64,000 nt of DNA from the NCBI GenBank assembly GCA_017445405.1, contig JAFSUD010000024.1, forward strand, positions 1 to 64,000. The letters run 5' to 3'. Position numbers and translations under genes: made by a program. Position 1 is the first letter of the stretch. Each line of letters starts with the position of its first letter. The notes under the pieces are model-generated. The model ran no database searches, was not told the DNA's origin, and was given only the letters and a program-made list of their open reading frames with translations. Positions 17,434 to 27,200 of this stretch are shown in pieces. This DNA is from Synergistaceae bacterium (lineage in GTDB: Bacteria > Synergistota > Synergistia > Synergistales > Aminobacteriaceae).

Positions 17434-19442
17434 ATGAAGTCCTGTACATTCCGCAAAATCTTCATCCTATTCATAGCATTAGCATTGTCATCTGTGGCAG
17501 AGACAGCCGGGCCGGTACGCTTGGCCGTGATGAATATTACGCAGTCATCAGAGCTGAGACATCAGTCGGAGATAGCAGCAAATACTTTCTTGGGTACGCT
17601 TGCGAAGTCAAAGGCACTTGCGCTTGCAGAACGTGAAGAGCTTGACTTGGTGATTCGTGAACAGAAGATTAATGCGTCCGAGCTTGAGGGAGCAGCCGGA
17701 AAGATAGGCGGCATTATGGGGCTTCAGTATATGCTCCTCGTCTCTATGGTCTATGATGACTCGCCCGTAGTTTCTGCACGGCTCGTTGATTTGTCTTCGT
17801 CGCAGATAGTCTACTCGGACACGGAGATTCCAGACTCTCTGGACGACTCGGCAATGAGCGCGTCAAGTTCTAGGATGGCGGATAGATTACTTGAAGTCCT
17901 GGCAGGAGAGCAGGCGGTCATAACTGGGGTACACAGCAAAGAGGTAATTATCAACCGTGGAAGCAACGCAGGAGTAAGAGCAGGTGATATGTATCGTGTA
18001 TACATGGGAACTAAACGTAACCCTATGAACATTGCAGTGATCCGAGTGAAAGATGTGCGTTCAGGTTTCAGTTATGCGGAGCTTGTGAAGAAAGGAGGGA
18101 AAATTGAGTTAATACGCAGATCAGATCGGATCGAGGCCGTCTCTAAGAAAGAAGCAGAAACACTCATCAATAACGGGAAGCTAGCCCAAAAACGCCCCGG
18201 TGAAAAGAAGGGCTTTGACCCTGCAGGAAGGCTTATATTATCAGAAAATGGTAATCCTATGGATATATCTGCGTTCAGAAGCCGCAAAGCTATGGAACAG
18301 AGTTATTGAATGGCTCACAGGTGAATATCCTAAAGTTTCTTCCGTAAAGGGCAAAGAGGTTAGCATAAATCGCGGCAGTTCGTCAGGTATACATAAAGGT
18401 GATTTATACTGTGTCTACGAGAAAAATTATATGACATTTGACAAAGACGGCAAAACAGTAGGCTGGGATACAGTGGACTTGGCCATAATAGAGATTATCA
18501 GTGTCAAGAAAGACATCAAGCACTGCTGCTCTTATGAAGAATGCCGGAGATGAGCGTATAATTCCGCGCCTCAAAGACTGCATGATAGAGTCAGTCTCTA
18601 AAGCAGATGCTAGAAAACTTATCCGCCAGAATACTTTTTCTATGAAGACAATAGAAGCTAGGATTAATGGAATGCGCGGCAGTTACTCATATTACAAGCA
18701 TTCTTACTACACGGAGGTAAAAAATGAATACATGACTATAATAATTACTGAACCAGTAACAGTTAATGAAAGCGACTTAGGAAAACTGCAGGATATGGCA
18801 GAAGCGGGTCATCCACTTGCTCAATATATGCTGGGGAAATTCTATGATGACCGCAATAATTTTCCTATGGCGTACATATGGTATATGGAAGCAGCATTAC
18901 AAGGAAACAGCGACGCACAAAACGCTTTAGGGGAATTATACGAAGACGGGCTAGGTGTCCGGCAGGATTATCGGAAAGCCTTTGAATGGTATTTGAAAGC
19001 TGCTGAACATGGAGAGGTACGTGCGCAAAATTCTCTTGGCCGAATGTACAAGGACGGAAAAGGTGTATATCGGAATGATGAAAATTACCGCACAGCATTT
19101 CTCTGGTTTGAGAAGGCAGCAAATAATAGTAGTATCTACGCAAAATACAACTTAGCCTGCATGTATGAAAATGGGTTGGGAGTTAAGCGGGACATCAATA
19201 AAGCGATTGAGTTTTACATCTATACATGTCAGTATTTTCAAGAGGCTAATCTGAACTTGGGAGATTTGTACGTCAGCCTTCTGCCTTCTCTCAAGAAGAA
19301 GTCCGAGAAGCAATCATACATTAACAAAGCTCGTGATTGCTATAACAAGGCAATTGAACTGGCTGAAAGTGAGAATGACTACAAAAGCGTGAATGAGGCT
19401 AAAGAACAGCTCGCTAAACTTTCACGCATAAAGATTCAGTAA
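17434..19442 (+). pseudogene. frameshifted CsgG-like / Sel1-repeat secreted protein
   Basis: Three overlapping reading frames add up to one protein. The first (17434-18309) has a signal peptide, a CsgG-like domain (VRLAVMNITQSSELRH, FLGTLAKSKALALAEREELD) and a beta module KEVIINRGSNAGVRAGDMYRVY. A second copy of that module (KEVSINRGSSSGIHKGDLYCVY) continues in another frame from about 18270. Near 18525-18540 the frame shifts again into the 18501-19442 frame, which restores the module's end (MIESVSKADARKLI) and adds four or five Sel1 repeats. The aligned copies show that each shift falls inside homologous sequence, so the gene is broken unless the shifts are sequencing errors or programmed. 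Confidence 0.8.
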
Positions 19443-19449
19443 GCACAAA

Positions 19450-19468
19450 GGGGAGACTCTCCTCCCCT
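19450..19468. terminator. bidirectional hairpin between convergent genes
   Basis: AGGGGAG and CTCCCCT form a seven-base stem across a short loop between the broken Sel1 gene (plus) and the thermonuclease gene (minus), whose stop codon touches it. There is no long T run on either side, so it is a weak terminator candidate. Confidence 0.5.
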
Positions 19469-20043
19469 CACTCGCTCCACACTCCGCGCCGTGCATTCCT
19501 CGCCTCCTTCTCGAACTCCGCAAACTCTTTCGCGTAACGGTTATTCGGCTTGATTATTAACACCTTCGCATACCCCCCGAGCAATAATCTAGCGTTGAAC
19601 ATGTCCCGCCTCATCGTCTCGTCATTAATGCTCTTGGGCTTTGCCGTCCACACATACGCCAGATGTCTGCTGTACCTGTCCTGCGGAGACTTATCGTATT
19701 CGAGCCACACACGCTTTCCCGTCAATGTCTGCTTCGTGAATGCACTCGCCTCCGGCCCGAAGAACTCCACCGGCTTGTTCGGATGCACCGTCTCGGGAGT
19801 GTCAACACCCAAGAGCCTGACTCGTCTCTCTGCACCGTCAACTGTGATTACTGCAGTGTCGCCGTCAACAACGCGGGCAACTGTCCCGGCGACGAATCCT
19901 GAGTCCTCCTGCTCCTCAAAGAGTCCCTGCCCTCCGAAGAAGTACACTGCTATTGCCGCAACAATTAGCATGATTACCTTCTTAGGGCCGAGCTTCATGA
20001 TGTCCTCAAGAGTGATTTGCTGCTGTGCTTTCTTCCTTGCCAT
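19468..20043 (-). CDS. membrane-anchored thermonuclease (SNase family)
   Basis: A 191-residue staphylococcal-nuclease-like protein. An N-terminal membrane anchor (VIMLIVAAIAVYFFGG, about residues 22-37) precedes the OB-fold nuclease. Catalytic-site elements are visible in VVDGDTAVI, RVRLLGVDTPET, EFFGPEASAF and YDKSPQDRYSRHLAYVW. The enzyme would degrade DNA or RNA outside the cell membrane for nutrition or defence. It lies 21 bases after the Sel1-CsgG gene on the same strand. Confidence 0.92.
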   Translation of the reverse strand: MARKKAQQQITLEDIMKLGPKKVIMLIVAAIAVYFFGGQGLFEEQEDSGFVAGTVARVVDGDTAVITVDGAERRVRLLGVDTPETVHPNKPVEFFGPEASAFTKQTLTGKRVWLEYDKSPQDRYSRHLAYVWTAKPKSINDETMRRDMFNARLLLGGYAKVLIIKPNNRYAKEFAEFEKEARNARRGVWSE

Positions 20044-20064
20044 GATGGTAGCCTCCTTTAATGG

Positions 20065-22455
20065 TTACATTTCCCAAGTCTTAGCCTTGATAGCTGATAC
20101 GTGCTTCACAACTGAATCTCTGGTTGCCATTGACAAAAGCCCGTTTATCACCTTGCTGGAGCTTCCGGGAGATGTCGTAGCGGTCTGGGTTGCTTCGCCG
20201 GTCTGGCTGGATGTGTAAAGTATCTCGCTTGTCTCTACGTCAATTACCCTGATGTCAAGAACTACGTATGCAGTTTTTGCCTTTGCTGATGAGCCAAGAA
20301 TAGGCAGCATGAAACCTGATGCTTTCTCGCTGTAGTAGTGGAGAGTAATTGAGCCTGTGATGATGTACTGTGCGCCCATGATTCTGCCAGCCTTTGGAGC
20401 AGTTGACGGATCTAGAACTCCATCTTTGAGGAGCTTGAACTCCCTTGCGATGTCGTCGAGGCGTTCACGTTCCAGCAAGGTGAATACTCCTGAATTGTGC
20501 AGCTCTGTAGTCATCATGTCTATTATTGCAGAGGCGGGAGCGTTGCCGTCTTCGCTTCTGTCATTGAAGGGGAGAATTACAACTCTCGGCTTGTTAATAG
20601 TGAGAGAGTCTGCGAGCACGTTTGAGGGAGCTGCGGGCTGCTGAGGCGTTTTCTTTGCGATTTTGGCTGACTTTCTCTGCGGAACTTTCAGACGAGCGAG
20701 AGCCTTTTTTGCCTGTGCGCTGCCATTTGCTGCTGCCTGCTGGTAGCAGTCTACTGCTTTCTTCATGTCCGACTTGATGCCGAGACCGTTTTCGTACATT
20801 CGGCCGAGATTCATCATGCTGTCAGCATTGCCCATTTCAGCAGCCTTTGTGTACAGTTCGCGGGCTTTACTGTAGTCCTGCTTTACACCGAGACCGTCTT
20901 CGTACATAGCACCGAGATTGTTAAGAGCCTCTGCATAATTCAGTGCCGCAGCTTTCTCGTAATATTCGCGAGCCTTCTTGGTATCCTGCTTCACAGCGCG
21001 CCCGTCATAGTACATAACGCCGAGATTGTAGATAGCACATGCGTCATTCAGAGCGGCTGCTTTCTCTAAATATTCGCGAGCCTTATTGTAGTCCTGCTTT
21101 ACTCCGCGCCCGTCATAGTACATAGCACCGAGATTGTTAAAAGCCCCTGCGTCATTCAATGCGGCAGCTTTCTCCCAATATTCGCGAGCTTTGTTGTAGT
21201 CCTGCTTCACTCCGGCTCCGTCATAATACATACCGCCGAGATTGTAGATAGCACATGCGTCATTCAGTGCAGCAGCTTGCTCGTAATATTCGCGAGCCTT
21301 ATTGTAGTCCTGCTTTACTCCGAGACCGTCTTCGTACATAACACCGAGACTGTTAAGAGCTCCTGCGTGATTCAGAGCAGCAGCTTGCTCCCAATATTCG
21401 CGAGCCTTATTGTAGTCCTGCTTCACTCCGTAACCGTTTCTGTACATATAACCGATGTTGTAGATAGCTCCTGCGTGATTCAGAGCCGCTGCTTTCTCGT
21501 AATATTCGCGAGCTTTCTTGTAGTCCTGTTTCACTCCGTCTCCCTTCGCGTACATAACGCCGATAGTGTTGATAGCCTCTGCGTGATTCAGTGCCGCTGC
21601 TTTCTCGTAATATTCGCGAGCCTTCTTGTAATCCTGTTTCACGCCGTGCCCTTGATAGTACAGAAAGCCTAGATTATAGATAGCGTCTGCGTTATTCAGA
21701 GACGCTGATTTCTCGTAATATTCACGAGCTTTCCTGTAGTCTTGCTTCACACCGCGTCCCCGCTCATAGATAACGCCGAGATTGTAGATAGCCTTTACGT
21801 GATTCAGTGCGGCAGCTTTCTCGAAATATTCCCGGGCCTTCTTGTAGTCCTGCTTAACACCCAGCCCGTTATGGTACAGAACTCCGAGTTTGAAGATAGC
21901 ACCCGCGTGATTCAAGACCGCACCTTTCTCGTAGTACTCTTTGGCCTTCTTGTAGTCCTGCTTCACTCCGATTCCGTCTTCGTACATGTGGCCGAGATTG
22001 TTGATAGCCTCTGCATGATTCAGTGCCGCAGCTTTTTCGAGATATTCGCGGGTCTTCTTGTAGTCCTGCTTCACTCCGTAACCGTTTCCGTACATATAGC
22101 CGAGATAGAAGGTAGCCTCTGCGTGATTCTGTGCCGCAGCTTTCTCGAGATATTCGCGGGCCTTCTTGTAGTCCTGCTTCACTCCCATACCTTCCCAGAA
22201 CATTAAACCAAGAAGGTATTGTGCTGTAGGGTTGCCTCTATGAGCCGCTTTATCGAACCATTCAGCCGCCTTTGTATAACTCTGGGCTACACCAAGTCCC
22301 TTAGCGTACCTCGAGCCTACTTCACACTGCGCATCTGCATCTCCGCGCTTGGCCTTCTCCAGCATAGCCTCAAACTCTGCCTTCGTTGCCCCGAATGACA
22401 CGCTCGCCGACACCATCACAACAACTGCTGCCAACAATAACCTTGCTAACTTCAT
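20065..22455 (-). CDS. secreted Sel1-repeat protein with C-terminal CsgG-like domain
   Basis: About 796 residues. A cleavable signal peptide (KLARLLLAAVVVMVSASVSFGA) is followed by 15 Sel1-like repeats of 36 residues (consensus AIYNLGVMYYDGRGVKQDY). A Pro/Ala linker leads to a CsgG-like domain (RVVILPFNDRSEDGNAP, LLERERLDDIAREF, IMGAQYIITGSI). The ATG at 22455 is chosen because AGGAGGT lies five bases before it; the earlier in-frame start has none. CsgG-like domains form outer-membrane secretion or assembly complexes. The repeats are very alike at DNA level (108-bp units), so copy number may vary. The domain order is the reverse of the broken neighbour at 17.4 kb. Confidence 0.9.
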   Translation of the reverse strand: MKLARLLLAAVVVMVSASVSFGATKAEFEAMLEKAKRGDADAQCEVGSRYAKGLGVAQSYTKAAEWFDKAAHRGNPTAQYLLGLMFWEGMGVKQDYKKAREYLEKAAAQNHAEATFYLGYMYGNGYGVKQDYKKTREYLEKAAALNHAEAINNLGHMYEDGIGVKQDYKKAKEYYEKGAVLNHAGAIFKLGVLYHNGLGVKQDYKKAREYFEKAAALNHVKAIYNLGVIYERGRGVKQDYRKAREYYEKSASLNNADAIYNLGFLYYQGHGVKQDYKKAREYYEKAAALNHAEAINTIGVMYAKGDGVKQDYKKAREYYEKAAALNHAGAIYNIGYMYRNGYGVKQDYNKAREYWEQAAALNHAGALNSLGVMYEDGLGVKQDYNKAREYYEQAAALNDACAIYNLGGMYYDGAGVKQDYNKAREYWEKAAALNDAGAFNNLGAMYYDGRGVKQDYNKAREYLEKAAALNDACAIYNLGVMYYDGRAVKQDTKKAREYYEKAAALNYAEALNNLGAMYEDGLGVKQDYSKARELYTKAAEMGNADSMMNLGRMYENGLGIKSDMKKAVDCYQQAAANGSAQAKKALARLKVPQRKSAKIAKKTPQQPAAPSNVLADSLTINKPRVVILPFNDRSEDGNAPASAIIDMMTTELHNSGVFTLLERERLDDIAREFKLLKDGVLDPSTAPKAGRIMGAQYIITGSITLHYYSEKASGFMLPILGSSAKAKTAYVVLDIRVIDVETSEILYTSSQTGEATQTATTSPGSSSKVINGLLSMATRDSVVKHVSAIKAKTWEM

Positions 22456-22459
22456 AGTA

Positions 22460-24139
22460 TTACCTCCTAACTTGAACTTTAACGCATCCCGCACGTCTCT
22501 TCCCCGACTTGTCCACTAACAGCATGTACAAATCAGTGAAGCACGCCACAGAATCATTCAGCCATTCACCAGCCCCAAACTCTACGCAGTTCTCCTCAGC
22601 GTCAATCCCCGCGCACTTCGACCACGAATAATATTCGCTGTAAGATGTCCCGCAAATGCACTTCTCCGCCTCAAGCTCCCTCACGTCAACTCCCTGCAGC
22701 CTCACCCTGAACGTTCTACCCTCGATAACTGCATTCATCGCCTCGCCGGTGATCACTCCAAGCTCTGACCTGAGACTCTGCCTTAGTGCCTCTGCCTTCC
22801 CGGCCCACTTCACAATGAACCCCTCCATCATTGCACGCGCTATGTAGGGCTTGCTGTTCAGGCCAAGCTCGATCTGAGGGTCAAGCTCCCGCAAATCCCT
22901 CTCCTCCTGCTCCTCAAACTCCCTCACCTTTGCGCACACAACTTCCTCTGCCTCATCACTCAGCAGCTCGCTCACTGCATCAATCTCCATCGCCCTGAAC
23001 CACGCATTATTTCTCCAGTCCATAGCATCAGGCTTCAGCAGAAAATGTTCATCAAGTGCCTGTTCACTTTCCGACTGCTCAAAGTCTTCAGGGACATTAG
23101 GCAGCCCGAAGTACCACACGAGATAGGGCGAGTAACACGGTCTCCCGAGTGCCCTGCGCAGAATGATTCTGTCCGTGTCGCTGCGGAGCTGAATTATCGT
23201 GCTCTCGAGAGTCTCAGTGTTGCAGATTGTCAGAGGCTTGCTGAAGTGAGGATTATCGCTGTGTGAACGCAGAATAGCTTTAATTGTGTCTATACTCACG
23301 GGCTTTGACGGCTTGATTGAGAACGGGAGTCCCTGCCACTCTGTTTTGTGAAGTTCCGACAAGTCCATATCAAGCAGAATCTCAAACGCTTTCACATGAC
23401 GGTACGTATTCTTGTCGAGGCCGTAAGTATCCGGCGACTGATACACCTTCGCAAAGTCAAAGTCTCCGTCATCAGGGCTGTACCATCCGCGCTTCTCTGC
23501 ATAGCTCACAAGGTCATCATAGCCCCGTTCTTTCTTGTCAGGCTCGTGAATCGTGTAGTGGTTCGGGATAACTGCGACTTCATCATCCGGTACTCTATGG
23601 ATTGCCCAGTGCTTGCCGTGAACAATCTGCATGACGTAGATTTCGTCCCTGTCAGCGAATGAGTAGCTTCTTCCGCTCGAGGCATAGCCGTATCTGCTCA
23701 CAAGACCGCACGCAATATCCAGAGCTTCACGTGCGGAGTGAGCCTGCTCTGCGACGAGTCTCCGGAGTCCGTAGCCGATCCCGCCGTCAGTGAGTTCGGG
23801 AGAGTCCTCTCGGGAGTCTGCGCAGTTGTTCGTGCAGATGACTACACCGTGGCCGTTGACGTAGAGGTCGCAGAAGGCCGAGTCCGAGTAATCATTGCTG
23901 CAGGTCATAGCCTCAGACCAGAAGAGGTTTGTGCGTGTAGTGCCGAGTTCCGGAGATGCCAAGTCAGGCTCAAAGGTTATGTGTGTTCCGGGCCTGCGCC
24001 GTCTCTTGCTTACTAAGTGCGTCTGCATTATGAAGCGTCCCGGTGCGTCTTCGTTATGGCCTATGAGAACTTCTCCGGTTGATGTTGCTCTGCGTCCTGC
24101 TAGAATTGTCATGCACATTCTTAAAAATTTATCTCCCAT
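22460..24139 (-). CDS. C69-family dipeptidase
   Basis: A 559-residue Ntn-hydrolase of peptidase family C69 (dipeptidase A type). The nucleophile is expected to be Cys9 in CMTILAGRRATSTG, close to the N-terminus. Family stretches IGHNEDAPGRF, NGHGVVICTNNCADSRED, SYSFADRDEIYVMQIVHGKHW and VAVIPNHYTI are present. The N-terminus lacks a clear signal peptide, so a cytosolic role in peptide breakdown is likely, fitting a peptide fermenter. It ends five bases before the Sel1 gene starts. No convincing ribosome site precedes the first ATG, and an inner ATG at residue 8 is possible. Confidence 0.93.
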   Translation of the reverse strand: MGDKFLRMCMTILAGRRATSTGEVLIGHNEDAPGRFIMQTHLVSKRRRRPGTHITFEPDLASPELGTTRTNLFWSEAMTCSNDYSDSAFCDLYVNGHGVVICTNNCADSREDSPELTDGGIGYGLRRLVAEQAHSAREALDIACGLVSRYGYASSGRSYSFADRDEIYVMQIVHGKHWAIHRVPDDEVAVIPNHYTIHEPDKKERGYDDLVSYAEKRGWYSPDDGDFDFAKVYQSPDTYGLDKNTYRHVKAFEILLDMDLSELHKTEWQGLPFSIKPSKPVSIDTIKAILRSHSDNPHFSKPLTICNTETLESTIIQLRSDTDRIILRRALGRPCYSPYLVWYFGLPNVPEDFEQSESEQALDEHFLLKPDAMDWRNNAWFRAMEIDAVSELLSDEAEEVVCAKVREFEEQEERDLRELDPQIELGLNSKPYIARAMMEGFIVKWAGKAEALRQSLRSELGVITGEAMNAVIEGRTFRVRLQGVDVRELEAEKCICGTSYSEYYSWSKCAGIDAEENCVEFGAGEWLNDSVACFTDLYMLLVDKSGKRRAGCVKVQVRR

Positions 24140-24225
24140 ATTAAGATTTTGCGTCTATTGTAGCTTATAATTACGGGCAAGATTATATCCCGCATTAATT
24201 AATCAAAGGGGCGTGAAATTTTCTT

Positions 24226-27200
24226 ATGGACGAATCTAACTTGAATGATGTCCTTTTCCCAAAACCTAAACGGAGCAGAGGCAGAATACGTTCCCGGAGG
24301 CGCAGAGGAAGAGGCGTGATGAAGCTGCTGCTCGGTCTCGTTATGATGCTTATAGTTCTTGGAGTAATATTCTCCGTCGCAGACATAGGAGGCAATATCA
24401 TTCTCGGCTATGCACAGCAATACCTCAGCGAGAACATGGGCCTCACTCTCACAGCGGAGAGCATAACCGGAAACCCGGTGAAGGGTTACAGGCTCAACAA
24501 CTTTGAGCTTTCTGACCAGTCGGGACAAAAATTATTCTCTGCAGGCTACTTATCAGGGCGCGTGAATTTCCCTGCACTCTTCACAGGAAACATCAGGCTA
24601 GCAGAAATCTCGCTCGGAGGTATGAGCATGGACGTTGACTCTCTCATTGCGACGCTTCAGAACCTCAGGCTTCCGGAGGCATCTGCACAGAGTTCATCAC
24701 TCACAGCTTCACCGGCTTATGCAGGGTCAGAGAATGCGCCACATATACCGCCAAGTATCAGCATGGGCGTAAATGCTCTCATTGCGACGCTTCAGAACCT
24801 CAGCCTCCCGGAGTCGTCTACGCAGAGTTCATCATTCACACTCACAGCTTCACCGGCTTATGCAGACTCAGAAAACAATATGCCGGATATTCCGCTCGAC
24901 AGGTTCAGCCTGAGAGAGAGCGTATTTTCCTCAGAGTACGGCGTGATTACTGTGAACGAGATCGGAGCAGACCTGAAAGCGTTTGACATTGACATTGACG
25001 GCAGAATTAACGATGTCCCCGTGAAGGGAATTATAGACATGGGGGAATCTGCAGGCCTCACGGCGATTAACAGGTCAGATATTGCGCTGGGCAAGGGCAG
25101 AGTGTTAGCAACAGGAGGCTATGTTAATGATGCACTTGACCTTCACGTGTCGCTTGAGGATTTAGACCTTCAGGAGATGACAGGCCTTTACCCAGCACTT
25201 CTCAGCTCCGGCGACTTCGGAGGCAGCGCGAACATCAACCTCGACATCACAGGAGACCCCGGCTCTCTGCGTGTCTTCGGAACAATTGACTTCAAGGGCA
25301 GCAAAATTTACGGCTTTCCTGTTGAGCGGGTCAGTACGAACGTTAATTACTCCGACTACCGGGCAGCCTTCAGCAACATTCAGGCTAACGTCTTCAACGT
25401 CCCGGTTCAGGGAGAGATCGCAGCAGCACTCAGGCCGAACGAGAAACTCTCCGTGATGGTCAAGCTCGACGGCACAGAAGCCAGCCTCGACGGACTCGAC
25501 TCCATACTCGGAGTTCCTGAGCTGAAGGACTTATCGGGCAGAGTCTCGGCATTCAGCGCGAACATCAGCGGGCACATTGACGAACTCAGCGGACTCGTGA
25601 ACCTCACAGCACCCAGAATCGCCTACACCGGAAGAGCCTTGACGAACATACGCGCGCAGATGAAGCTCACGAAGAGCGACAAGGCAAACGTTGACGGAAA
25701 ATTTCAGTTCGAGGGAGCACAGGGCTACATTCAGGGCAGCGTTGCCTCATTCCTGACGAGTCCGAAGCTCGACGTTACAGCAAAGATTGTTGACCTAGAT
25801 GTGAAGAAAGTGCAGGACATGATTCCTGATGCGTCAGACTACAAGCTCGCAGGGAAGATTACTGCCGCCGTGAACGTCAAGGGCAGCGTGAACGATCCGA
25901 CGGTTACCGGGAGTCTAGACAGTCCGGAGTTCTCGGGCTGGGATCAGACAATAACGAAGCCGTCAATCAACTTCACGTTCGCGAAAAGGACTCTGACTCT
26001 CAGCAAGACGGAGGGCACTCTAAACGGTATGCCGATAAACCTCAGCGGAACAGTCGGGCCTCTTCCCTCTGACAATCCAAGCCTCAATCTCAGCGCAACA
26101 ATCTCGATGACTCCTGCTGCTCTGAAGGCGTATGTTCCTGACATTGACCAGTACGCTTTGAAGGGAGCAGTCAACGCCGGCCTTAAGGTTACCGGGAGCG
26201 TCAGCAAGCCCTCTGTGAATCTCGTAGCATCATCGCCTAACCTGCAGGCTATGAACATGCTCACAGCAAAGGATATTGAGCTGACGACAGCATTAACCGG
26301 GGATCTGGCCTCACTCTCGAGAATAAGCGTCAACGCATCGGCCAAGAGCATAACAGCCAGCGGAGTAACTTTTTCTGGATTGAATGCGAAGATAGACAAG
26401 AACGGCGACAAAATAATTCTCGGAGGCCTGAATGCCAAGAGCGGAACAGGTACGATAACCGGAGCAGGGACGGCGGACATTACGGGGAAAACGCCTCTCG
26501 ATTTCAGCTTCAGGTTCACGAACTTAGCACTTGCACCGCTGGCTGCAGCGTCGGGAGCTGACCTCAAGGGGAATCTCTCAGGGACTCTCAAGGTCTCGGG
26601 GACGAACACGAATCCCGCAATAGCTCTCAACGCAAACGTTCCTTCACTGAGCGCACAGGGCTTCACGTTCACGAACATTCTCGCGGACATTTCCGGTAAC
26701 ATGGAGAACATCAGGCTGAACAAATTACGCGGAGAAGTTGAGGGCGCAGAAGTGAGTGCGTCGGGCAATGTGCAGGTCTCTCCTGCCCTGAAGCTCGACG
26801 TTGCCGTGAAGGGAGAGGGAATCAAGCTCGAGCGTCTGCTGCCTGACATGAAGGACAGCCTCTCGGGAACAGCCGACCTGACCTTCAGCGTAAGCGGGAC
26901 GGGAGACAAGATAACGGGAAAAGGGGTGCTTACGTCTTCAGCAATAAGAGCTTACGGAGTCAGAGTAACGAATATAACTCTTCCGCTCACGTACTCGGGG
27001 AATACGTTTGCGTCGGCTGGAGGGAGCGCGAAATTCTACGGAGGGAGTCTCAGGAACTCTCTGACCCTGAACATTGACAGCATGAAGTACACGGATAACT
27101 TCGAGGCATCCGGTGCTGACTTGGCCGGACTCGTGAAAGATGCTGCTCCGGACATGAAGGACTCGGTCTCCGGTAAATCATCTCTCAAGCTGAGTGTTAC

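Noticed and set aside
20700-22340. CRISPR-like direct repeats
   Set aside because: The regular 108-bp repeats are codons of Sel1 units in one open frame, without spacers of a separate nature and without cas genes.
25944-26909. A 321-codon open frame antisense to the AsmA-like gene
   Set aside because: The coding frame of the AsmA-like protein is clearly the real one; the antisense frame lacks a ribosome site and family motifs.
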